From assembly GCA_028282885.1 (NCBI GenBank), contig JANQGX010000086.1, positions 186,001 to 250,000 on the forward strand: a DNA stretch of 64,000 nucleotides, read 5' to 3'. This document shows, in pieces, positions 19,401-26,900 of this stretch. The stretch comes from SAR324 cluster bacterium (GTDB taxonomy: Bacteria > SAR324 > XYD2-FULL-50-16). The translations under genes and the position numbers were made by a program. How positions within the stretch are numbered: position 1 is the stretch's first letter; each line of letters starts with the position of its first letter. The notes beneath the pieces were generated by a model that worked only from the letters and a program-made list of their open reading frames with translations, searched no databases and was not told the origin of the DNA.

Positions 19401-20595
19401 CTCCGGGTTTCATCTTCTTGTAAATCTCGATAATCGCCTCTTCCGGAGTATTCACCTTGTCAGCCGCCAGGGTATTCCTGAATGCCGGTCCGATGGTTTT
19501 ATTGCCGATAAAAAGCAAAGTGATTTCCGTCACCTCGTTTTCGATCAGCTTTTTGAGGATCTCCTTGGTGATCACCCCGTTGGTTCCCACAATAACGTCA
19601 CCGTTTTTATCCTTGATCTCGTCTAGTGAGTACCTGCCGATGATATCTTCAACATTGGTGGGAATTACGGTGACACCTGCATCCTGGATTTTCCTGATGG
19701 ATGACTTGGAAATCTTCTTACCTTTGTTGACGATAACCTGATCGTTTTCAGGATTAATGATGTCATCTACCGCCCTTTGGTTCTGTGAAGACTGCGGATC
19801 AAAATGCTTTGCAAACTCCCACGCCTCTTCGTCCTTACCAAACGCTTTTTCCAGAATGATGGTTTCGGTGTAGTAAAATCGATCCAACAGATCCCGATCC
19901 GTATAAGGCTCGGGATTTTTATCCTCCCTCTGGGAAAAGGTCAAAGCCTTGAGAAATACTGTCGCAAGAAATTTCCGCCTGCGATCGATTCTGACAAACA
20001 ACAGATCCTTGGCATCAAATTCAAAATCGATCCAGGATCCCCGCTGCGGGATAATACTGGCAGAGTAGAGCAGTTTGCCGCTAGTATGGGTTTTCCCCTT
20101 GTCGTGATTGAAAAACACACCCGACGACTTATGCAACTGGCTGACAATAACCCTCTCCGTCCCGTTGACAATAAAAGAGCCGGTATCGGTCATCAACGGG
20201 AATTCTCCCAGATAAATCTCCTGTTCCTTAATGTCATGGATTCTGCGCTGATCGGTCTTCTCATCCTTTTCCCAAATGATCAACCGCAGGGAAACCCTGA
20301 TCGGGGCCGCGTAAGTAACGCCCCTGATTTTACATTCCATTTCGTCATACTTAGGCTCTCCCAAGCGATAAGAAACATATTCCAGTGTGCAGGTCCCGCC
20401 AAAATCCGATATGGGAAAAACGGAGGTGAAAACTGCTTCCCATCCCTGGTTCAACCGATTCTCCGGTGCAACATCCTTTTGAAGAAACCAGTCATATGAA
20501 TCCTTTTGAATCTTCAAGAGTGACGGTGGATCTATAATGGATTGAATCTTTCCAAAATCGACTCGAAATCTCTGGATATGAGGATATTTATACAT
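16408..20595 (-). CDS. rpoB: RNA polymerase subunit beta (RpoB)
   Basis: Second catalytic subunit of RNA polymerase, about 1395 aa. The rifampicin-binding region ([13 protein letters not shown] and [12 protein letters not shown]) has the sensitive-type residues at the main resistance positions. The C-terminal [24 protein letters not shown] is canonical. The frame can be extended upstream to a TTG at 20673, but those 26 residues are not RpoB-like and the ATG at 20595 starts the conserved [13 protein letters not shown], so 20595 is used. No rplJ or rplL gene lies upstream, unlike the usual rplKAJL-rpoBC arrangement. Confidence 0.97.
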   Translation of the reverse strand: [1395 protein letters not shown]

Positions 20596-20845
20596 TTTTG
20601 CTCTTTGGGGGATGTGTACGTTGTTTAATATTTTTTCGCGACTGTCTCGATCAAAAACAAAGAATAAGATCAAAATCTATCCATAGCCCCGACATAACGG
20701 GAATAAGAACAGAGTTGAATCACTGCGAGGCAGCCATTCAAAATACTGACTTACTATTATGAATATTTACAATTTGTCCCTTTGAGGGCTTTCTTTTACG
20801 AAAACGTTTTTTAAAGCAAGATTGCGTTTCTGAGCGGGATTGATG

Positions 20846-20859
20846 AAAACAGCTGTTTT
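20846..20859. repeat. 14-bp perfect palindrome in the rpoB leader
   Basis: AAAACAGCTGTTTT is perfectly self-complementary and lies within the inferred rpoB leader. It could be a short hairpin or a protein-binding site. It has no associated U-tract longer than 5, so a terminator is less likely. Confidence 0.35.
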
Positions 20860-20934
20860 TTACTTTAAGGCAGGAAAAATTCATGTTTTAGTCTGGAAAC
20901 AGAATTTTAAATGATTCTGAAATGTTAACTTTAA

Positions 20935-20964
20935 ATGATAACCACCAGGAGTATAAACTGTCAA
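20935..20964 (-). promoter_or_regulatory. Candidate sigma-70 promoter for the rpoB operon
   Basis: On the minus strand TTGACA (20964-20959, a perfect -35) is followed after 18 bp by TATCAT (20940-20935, 5 of 6 to TATAAT). Transcription from here would start near 20928 and leave a leader of about 330 nt before the rpoB ATG. It is the best promoter-like match I found in this gap. Confidence 0.45.
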
Positions 20965-21324
20965 TATAATTAATCAAAATTTTTGTAACCTTTAAAAATT
21001 AGGGTTACTTGGCTTTCTAATACAGACTTAACAATTCCGGGGCATCTGATTCCTTTCAATGATTCGGGACAGAACAAAAAAACGAACCGTTACTGTTTCA
21101 AGAAAAAGGATCACACACATGAACCGGATAAGTTCCTCCAAATTCAGGCCAAAGTACTGAATCAGATAATCACTATAATAAATAGCAAGCGAGAAGCGGA
21201 ATCCATTGATGTTCGAACACGGAGCGGACTATCATCACTTGAAATCGGGATCAATAGATGACAGCTTATCAGATTCCAACAGTCAAATAGTTCCTGACCA
21301 TCCAATCACCCAAACGGAGCAGGC

Positions 21325-22197
21325 ATGTTCAAGACAGTTCAAAACAAGATCTGGTTTTTTGATTGTGAGTGGGTACCCGATGCGGTGACCGGCAGGGTTA
21401 TCTACCAGTTGGCGGATGATTTGGATGAAGCATCGGTCTTCAAGGAGATGTGGGAAAGGGGAGGAGCAACGGATGAAGACCCCATGCCCTATTTGAAAAC
21501 AGTACTCTGCCGGGTGGTTTCAATTGCAATGATTACCCGAACCCTTAATCAGGGCAAGGTCTCCCTGAGCCTTCGATCCCTGCCCAAAGATCCGGGAAGT
21601 GAGAAAGAGTCTGAAGAATATGTTATCCTGGACCTGTTCCTGGGTACTATCGGTAAGCACCGGCCACAACTGGTGGGTTATAATTCCCACCGATCCGATC
21701 TCAAGATCCTGATCCAGCGGGCTGCTATTAATAGCGTTCAAGCAGCGGATTTCAGCAGAAGACCCGAAAAACCATGGGAAGGTATCGACTATTTTGCCAG
21801 GGGAAGTGAGCACAATATCGACCTAACAGAGATCATCGGTGGATGGGGAAAATCATCACCATCATTACATGAAATGGCCACTGCCTGCGGGTTTCCAGGG
21901 AAAATCTCGGTTGATGGGAACCAAGTTGCCAGCTTGTGGTTGGAGAATGCACTTGATAAGATTGTCGCATACAACGAGTTCGATGCCATCACCACATACC
22001 TGCTCTGGCTGCGGTTGGCGTTCTTTGGTGGATTTCTGACCGGCAAGGCATTCATGGATGAACAACAGATGTTAAGAGACCTGCTTAAGGGCGAAGTAGA
22101 ATCGGGAAATCGTCCTCATCTACAGCTATATCTCAATGAATGGCAGATTCTGGAATCAAGAACGAACAGAATTCAGCCAGGCTCAGGCCAGAATTAA
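21325..22197 (+). CDS. Predicted 3'-5' exonuclease, PolB-exonuclease-like
   Basis: DEDD-superfamily exonuclease related to the proofreading domain of family B DNA polymerases (the DNA_pol_B_exo2 type). Exo I reads FDCEW (Asp 11 and Glu 13), Exo II is the VGYNSHRSDLKIL stretch, and Exo III is YNEFDAITTYLLW with the conserved Tyr and Asp. It is a free-standing domain of 290 aa with no polymerase attached. GGAG lies 5 nt before the ATG, which decides this start over the longer overlapping frame. It is followed after 30 bp by a gene of unknown function, and the pair may be co-transcribed. A role in DNA repair or nucleic-acid turnover is inferred. Confidence 0.85.
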   Translation: MFKTVQNKIWFFDCEWVPDAVTGRVIYQLADDLDEASVFKEMWERGGATDEDPMPYLKTVLCRVVSIAMITRTLNQGKVSLSLRSLPKDPGSEKESEEYVILDLFLGTIGKHRPQLVGYNSHRSDLKILIQRAAINSVQAADFSRRPEKPWEGIDYFARGSEHNIDLTEIIGGWGKSSPSLHEMATACGFPGKISVDGNQVASLWLENALDKIVAYNEFDAITTYLLWLRLAFFGGFLTGKAFMDEQQMLRDLLKGEVESGNRPHLQLYLNEWQILESRTNRIQPGSGQN

Positions 22198-22227
22198 TTT
22201 TTTTTCTAAGGAGAGAGGTTTTAAGGA

Positions 22228-22848
22228 ATGCAAACGAACAACATTGAGGAGATGCTGAAACAGATTGATCCTAATTCGTATCGGATGCGTCTTCTCGAAT
22301 CAGCAAAGATATTCAAGTCCAATTGGGTCCAGTTTGGAGAACACCTGACAAAAGTCGCATCCGACAAACTCTACAAGGATTGGGGCTATAAGGAGTTTGA
22401 GGAGTATTGCAGGGATGAAATCAGGATTAAGAAAACGACTGCCATCAAGCTGACCAATGCCTATTTCTTTGTTACCAGGGAGGATCCGGAGATCATATCT
22501 CATTCCAGGGCCAAGGAAGGTTTGGATTTTGAAGCGGTTAATATTCTGCAAAAAGCCAGGAATGATGATAACTGCAGTCCGGAAATATATGAAGAGTTAA
22601 GAAACGCTGCTCTGGAAAAAGGTCAGTCGGGAACGACCCTGGCCAGAAAATTCAAAAAGATGGTTCAAACAGAAAACCAAACCCCTGACAAAACCTATCA
22701 GGAAGAGAACCTGCAACTCATAAAGCGTCTGAGTCGCAGGATCAAGCCACTCGATACCATTCCGGACAGATTTAAAAACTATCTTGAAGAGATGGCAGCC
22801 TATTTCAGTGACCAGACCGAAGAACCCGAAACCGATCATCAATCCTAA
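22228..22848 (+). CDS. Hypothetical helical protein, 206 aa
   Basis: I do not recognise a named family. There is no signal peptide or membrane span. The stretch at about residues 30-75 (WVQFGEHL...YKDWGYKEFEEYC...KKTTAIKLTNAY) resembles the helical segment seen in DNA-associated or plasmid-type proteins, in which a 'W-G-x-x-x-F-E-E-Y' block precedes a putative helix-turn-helix. The C-terminus is basic, then acidic. AAGGAG lies upstream and a second TAAGGA sits next to the ATG. The position 30 bp after a 3'-5' exonuclease gene suggests a joint function in DNA metabolism, but this is an inference from context only. Confidence 0.75.
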   Translation: MQTNNIEEMLKQIDPNSYRMRLLESAKIFKSNWVQFGEHLTKVASDKLYKDWGYKEFEEYCRDEIRIKKTTAIKLTNAYFFVTREDPEIISHSRAKEGLDFEAVNILQKARNDDNCSPEIYEELRNAALEKGQSGTTLARKFKKMVQTENQTPDKTYQEENLQLIKRLSRRIKPLDTIPDRFKNYLEEMAAYFSDQTEEPETDHQS

Positions 22849-22872
22849 AATCAACCACTTTTTATATCCGTT

Positions 22873-24828
22873 ATGCGACTTGTTATTAATCAGTTTTTAA
22901 GACTCGGTTTTCTATTTACCTTCTCCCTGATTTCCATCGGTTTTTGTAGTTCCACCCAGGCAGAGTCTGCGGATCAGTTTCCTGTCTATCCGGGGATCAA
23001 AGCCAACGTCGATTTTTGGGAACAGATTTACTCGCAATATCATACCCAGCAGGGAGTCGTCCACGACGCCAACGATGTGACTATCGTCTATGGCGTCATC
23101 GACCTGAAACCGAGAAGCAAGAAAGGCTCAAGAAGATTCAACGCCAACCTGATTCGCAAAACCAAAGCACACTTCGTCCGTATTCTGGAAAAAATCGCCA
23201 AGAAGCAACCTCTAAAGACCGATGAAGAGAAGAAGGTGGCGGCTCTGTTTGGTCCTGATCCGGATCCCCTTGTCTTAATTGAAGCCATGAACAATATCCG
23301 TTTTCAAAGAGGTCAACGGGATCGATTCATCAACGGGGTTGTTCGCTCCGGTCGGTATCTTGAAGAGATCAAGTCCATCTTCAGAAAGCAAAACCTTCCG
23401 GAAGACCTTGCCTACCTGCCTCATGTGGAGTCGTCATTTAATTACAACGCTTATAGCAAATTCGGAGCTGCGGGAATCTGGCAATTTACCTATGGAACCG
23501 GGAAACGGTTTATGTTGATAGATTATACCGTGGATGAACGTCGTGACCCCATTATTGCGTCTCATGCAGCCGCAAAGCTTTTAAAGCAGGACTTCGAAAA
23601 GCTGGGAAGTTGGGCATTGGCGATTACCGCTTATAATCACGGTGTCAACAGCATGATGAGGGCAAAAAAAGAAAAAGGGGATTATGAGACCATTTTCAAT
23701 GAATATAGCGGACGACGTTTCAAGTTCGCCTCAAGGAACTTCTATTCGGAGTTCCTGGCAGCCCGCAAGGTAGCAAAAAACAGCGAACAGCACTTTGGCG
23801 TTTTAAATCTCGACAAACCTTTATCCGTTAAAAAAGTTACAATGCCGGGTTTCATACCTGCAAAAAAAATCGCTGTTCATTTCAAAACTGATCTTAAAAC
23901 CATCAAGTTTCTCAATCCGGCCCTGAGAAAACCGGTTTTCAACGGTCAAAAACATATTCCAAAAGGGTATCAGTTAAAACTTCCGGACAATCCCGATATT
24001 GCCAAACTCGCTGCTGTCATCCCCGTTGACATCATCGAGAAAAAGCAGAAAAGAAGCCTTTTCTATTATGTTCAGAAAGGTGACGTGGCCGGCACTATTG
24101 CCAGGAGACATGGGGTATCCCTTCAGGATCTGATCTGGGCCAACAATCTGAATCACAGGGCAACCATTTATGTGGGACAAAACCTGCGAATCCCCACTCC
24201 GGAAGACAGCCTCGCCCTGGCAGCCAAACATGCCCAGATAACATCACTTGAAAAAACGGAACCCGAAGCAGGCGCACCGGCAACCAACGGTCAGTTGAAT
24301 TATCCCAGTTTCAAGATTGGCAAGGACGGTGAGGTCAAGCTTCTGGAAGATGTAAATCTCTCCCTGATCACCGGGGATTTGACGGTTAAGAAAAGCTTCG
24401 AGAAGGACGGGTACAAGTATGGCATTATTGGAGTGGATACCGGTGAAACTCTTGGTCATTATGCTGAATGGCTGGGTGTGACAACACAGAGCATCAGAAG
24501 GATTAATGGTTTCCGATACGGTCGTATGATCGAATACAATGACCAGATTATTATCCCCATGGATCTTGTCAGCAAGGAACAGTTCGAGGAAAAACGGTAT
24601 GAGTACCACAAGGAATTCGAAGAGGACTTCCTGAACGCCTTCCGGATTGAATCCATCCGGATATACGAGATCAAGCGTGGAGACAATATCTGGACCCTCT
24701 GCCTGAACGAATTTGAGCTCCCCTTCTGGCTAATCCGCAAATACAACCCCAAACTGAACTTCCAACGCCTCATGCCTTTTCAAAAGGTCATCGTCCCTGT
24801 AGTGGAGAAACTGGAAATTCAGGAGTAG
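22873..24828 (+). CDS. MltD-like membrane-bound lytic transglycosylase with LysM domains
   Basis: Periplasmic peptidoglycan-cleaving enzyme. A signal peptide spans about residues 1-30. The transglycosylase (SLT) domain lies at about 160-320, with the catalytic Glu in LPHVESSFN and the GAAGIWQF and ITAYNHG motifs. Three C-terminal LysM-like modules follow, at about 397-445 (YVQKGDVAGTIARRHGVSLQ), 515-560 and 595-645, which should bind glycan strands. There is no lipobox Cys after the signal, unlike E. coli MltD. No Shine-Dalgarno is evident. It starts 24 bp after the preceding gene. Confidence 0.92.
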   Translation: MRLVINQFLRLGFLFTFSLISIGFCSSTQAESADQFPVYPGIKANVDFWEQIYSQYHTQQGVVHDANDVTIVYGVIDLKPRSKKGSRRFNANLIRKTKAHFVRILEKIAKKQPLKTDEEKKVAALFGPDPDPLVLIEAMNNIRFQRGQRDRFINGVVRSGRYLEEIKSIFRKQNLPEDLAYLPHVESSFNYNAYSKFGAAGIWQFTYGTGKRFMLIDYTVDERRDPIIASHAAAKLLKQDFEKLGSWALAITAYNHGVNSMMRAKKEKGDYETIFNEYSGRRFKFASRNFYSEFLAARKVAKNSEQHFGVLNLDKPLSVKKVTMPGFIPAKKIAVHFKTDLKTIKFLNPALRKPVFNGQKHIPKGYQLKLPDNPDIAKLAAVIPVDIIEKKQKRSLFYYVQKGDVAGTIARRHGVSLQDLIWANNLNHRATIYVGQNLRIPTPEDSLALAAKHAQITSLEKTEPEAGAPATNGQLNYPSFKIGKDGEVKLLEDVNLSLITGDLTVKKSFEKDGYKYGIIGVDTGETLGHYAEWLGVTTQSIRRINGFRYGRMIEYNDQIIIPMDLVSKEQFEEKRYEYHKEFEEDFLNAFRIESIRIYEIKRGDNIWTLCLNEFELPFWLIRKYNPKLNFQRLMPFQKVIVPVVEKLEIQE

Positions 24829-24838
24829 TAAACCACGG

Positions 24839-24897
24839 AGCCGAACTCAACCTTAACCAGGCTCAAACCCGGTTCGTGTCGTTTCCGGCTTTTTTTG
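24839..24897 (+). terminator. Candidate terminator after the transglycosylase gene
   Basis: AGCCG at 24839-24843 pairs with CGGCT at 24886-24890, enclosing a smaller AACC/GGTT stem. Seven T residues (24890-24896) follow immediately. The long loop makes it a weak intrinsic terminator candidate. Confidence 0.35.
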
Positions 24898-25043
24898 TTA
24901 GCAGTTTGATAAAGACTTGAGTGAGTTTGATCGATATCCTCCTCTTCCCCGCTTTTATGGTGCTGAAAACCGATTCTTATCCTTCGTCAAACCCATTGTT
25001 GATTTGTATCCAAACATATCCTCCTTCAGCAGAGGTTTTCAGG

Positions 25044-25498
25044 GGTAAGGCATTCATCAGGTTCTCCTGAGCGTAATGGATGGGGGTATTGGAATCATTG
25101 CACTGGCAAGAATTGTCGTTAACAACGCCATAGTTTTGCTGGATTACACAAGGCAGTTGAGGGACAGGGGATATGATCTGGAGGAAGCTATTACCACGGC
25201 TAGAATGGTCTGCCTGAGATCGGTCTTGATGACTGCTGCCGCCACTATGCTGTGAATGATACCAATAACCCTGGGGATGGAGATCAATTTCTACCAGTGG
25301 CCTTTCGTTGTCCTCGGTTCCGAAAGCGGAACCATGTGGCGTCCTCTGAATATAGGTGTTGTGTACGGCCTCGGTGTCGCCGTTTTCCTGACGCTTTTCC
25401 TGATACCAACAATCTATTACCTCCATGAAAAAGACAAACGCAACCCCACCAATATCAGAATCCTTTTGATGAAAATCAAAAAGCAAAACAAAAATTAA
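25044..25498 (+). pseudogene. Remnant of an RND-family efflux pump (C-terminal end)
   Basis: The translation from 25049 contains the conserved end of an AcrB/HAE1-type transporter: GIIALARIVVNNAIVLLDY, then VLMTAAATML, an in-frame TGA at 25253-25255, then MIPITLGMEINF, WPFVVLGSESGTMWRPL and a final membrane helix. The TGA stands where the family has Gly (TTILGLIP-type), so one nonsense change explains it. A probable frameshift lies near 25046-25075, because GKAFIRFS just upstream is in another frame. An Arg also replaces the conserved Gly of LAGIVVNN. The remaining 850 or more residues of the pump are absent. This is a decayed fragment, not a functional gene. Confidence 0.8.
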
Positions 25499-25813
25499 CT
25501 GCTATCCCTTATCCGGCTCGGGAATCAGACAGAATCTATTTCACCGCCAAGAGTCGACCTGCCTTTTCGCGATTCGATCAAATTTGAATTAAAATAAGAA
25601 ACTGTAATCATTGAACAAATAAATTTTATGAATAAATTTTGACAATGATGATTCCTGTAAATTAGGTTTTCACATTCTCCATTTTTTGCTTTCAGACTTA
25701 ACCACTATCCGTTTCAATTATAAGAGCGAAAACCGGGATGTTACCTATCCCTTGTTTGGCCTTTGTTAATGAGTAATTGCTTTTTGATTAAAAATAAAAA
25801 CATGAGGTAAATT
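25499..25813. other. Intergenic region upstream of the lipoprotein gene
   Basis: 315 bp, AT-rich and without a gene. AATAAATTTT is directly repeated at 25618-25627 and 25631-25640. TTGACA at 25639-25644 is followed 17 bp later by TTAGGT, a weak promoter candidate for the lipoprotein gene. Confidence 0.4.
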
Positions 25814-26617
25814 ATGAAAAAAGGTACGATAGGATTGCTGGTATTATTGATATCTTTATTCTACTTAATTGGTTGCAGCGGGTCATCCAGTGATGATGAC
25901 AGCGATGGCGATACCACGGGCGATTCAGGAGATACGCAGGCAATTGAATTGACTTTGGGAAAGGCAACATCCCAGACTCTGACGGCAGGGGAAACGAAGA
26001 GTTACAAGTTCACAACAACAAGTGCGGGTCAATATCCCTTTTTCTTTTTTGATGCCAATACCGATTCTGATTCTGTCAGTCCAAAATCCGGGACAGATTA
26101 CGCAATTGGCTGTAACCAGTATTCAGCTAGTGATTTTCTCAAATGTGATTTCCAGGAACCCGATAAAAGCGCTACTGACGGATTAACTGCCAATGTAGAA
26201 TTCGAGTTCACCCTGACCAACGGAAGAACCGTTGATCATGTTTATACCATTGCATTGTTTAAAAAAGATATGCAGGAGGGTTCAACATCCGAGCAGGTGG
26301 AATTAACACTTGATTCGGCCCATGAAGGATACCTAGGTGGCGATTCCTTGAGTGGTTTGTCGAGCTACTATAAGTTTATGACCTCAGATTCTACAAGTGA
26401 CTATACATTAACTTACAGCACAACGGAAACTTTGACGATTGAGTTGTATAAAGACAACTTTGACTATAATAATCAAGTCTCGACATGTGACTCAACTGAA
26501 AGCGGAACCTGCTCGTTTACGGATCTATCCGGAAGCCAGTACTATTACCTAGAGATTTCACCGAGTACATCTGCTCTTGCTTATTCAGCATACTCAATCA
26601 CCATCAGTAAAGATTAG
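25814..26617 (+). CDS. Secreted lipoprotein with two PPC-like beta domains
   Basis: A type II signal peptide ends in the lipobox LIGC (Cys about residue 21), followed by a Ser/Asp/Gly-rich linker (about 22-42) that would extend the protein from the membrane. Two beta-rich domains follow, at about 45-150 and 158-266. They share the pattern of a hydrophobic strand, a Tyr-Lys-Phe turn (SYKFTT, YYKFMT) and a Tyr/Ser-rich end, which resembles bacterial pre-peptidase C-terminal (PPC) domains. There is no protease or other catalytic domain. GAGG lies 6 nt before the ATG. It is a single gene with its own upstream region. An adhesion or surface function is possible but unsupported. Confidence 0.82.
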   Translation: MKKGTIGLLVLLISLFYLIGCSGSSSDDDSDGDTTGDSGDTQAIELTLGKATSQTLTAGETKSYKFTTTSAGQYPFFFFDANTDSDSVSPKSGTDYAIGCNQYSASDFLKCDFQEPDKSATDGLTANVEFEFTLTNGRTVDHVYTIALFKKDMQEGSTSEQVELTLDSAHEGYLGGDSLSGLSSYYKFMTSDSTSDYTLTYSTTETLTIELYKDNFDYNNQVSTCDSTESGTCSFTDLSGSQYYYLEISPSTSALAYSAYSITISKD

Positions 26618-26900
26618 GACACGGAAGATCCCTAACCAGGAATCTGAAGTTGTTATTTTGCCAAGCAACTATCACAGGGGCGAACAAACCTTGATTTGAT
26701 TGCTTGGCTAAACGCATAGTCCAAATTTAATGATATCCGATAGGACTCTGAACAATCCATCAAAAAGCCCCAGGTTAAAACTGAAAGTTTTTCATTTGTC
26801 GATAGAACAGATGAATCTTAGTCTATAGCAATCCAATGTGCTCGATCCTGTATTACTCGCATACAATGACCACAAAATGACGATTTGTCCGATGTAATCT

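Larger units (their letters stand above)
20596..21324. other. 729-bp noncoding region upstream of rpoB and the exonuclease gene
   Basis: No gene was recognised on either strand; a 60-codon frame at 21206-21388 overlaps the exonuclease gene and is not credible. No tRNA T-loop or ribosomal-protein gene is seen. The region holds the candidate rpoB promoter and a 14-bp palindrome. It also holds a GTAACC/GGTTAC inverted repeat at 20985-21008 and AT-rich stretches. Because the flanking genes diverge, both promoters should lie here. Confidence 0.6.

Noticed and set aside
21211..21230. GTTCGAAC-containing stretch as a tRNA T-loop
   Set aside because: The flanks do not form a T-stem (no GG before or CC after), and no acceptor or anticodon stem could be built around it.
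21206..21388. 60-aa frame before the exonuclease gene
   Set aside because: It overlaps the exonuclease start in another frame and lacks a ribosome-binding site, whereas the exonuclease ATG has GGAG at ideal spacing.
25253..25255. In-frame TGA in the RND fragment read as glycine or selenocysteine (recoding)
   Set aside because: TGA ends intact genes elsewhere in the window (for example envC, nosD and actE overlaps), so it is not a sense codon here. The fragment has other lesions, and no hairpin typical of Sec insertion was identified.
24977..25486. 169-aa minus-strand frame over the RND remnant
   Set aside because: The plus strand carries recognisable RND transporter sequence there; the minus frame has no family features.
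26660..26708. GCCAAGCAA/TTGCTTGGC inverted repeat as a terminator
   Set aside because: The 9-bp arms are perfect, but the loop is 31 nt and no T-tract follows on either strand. It may be an operator or chance.
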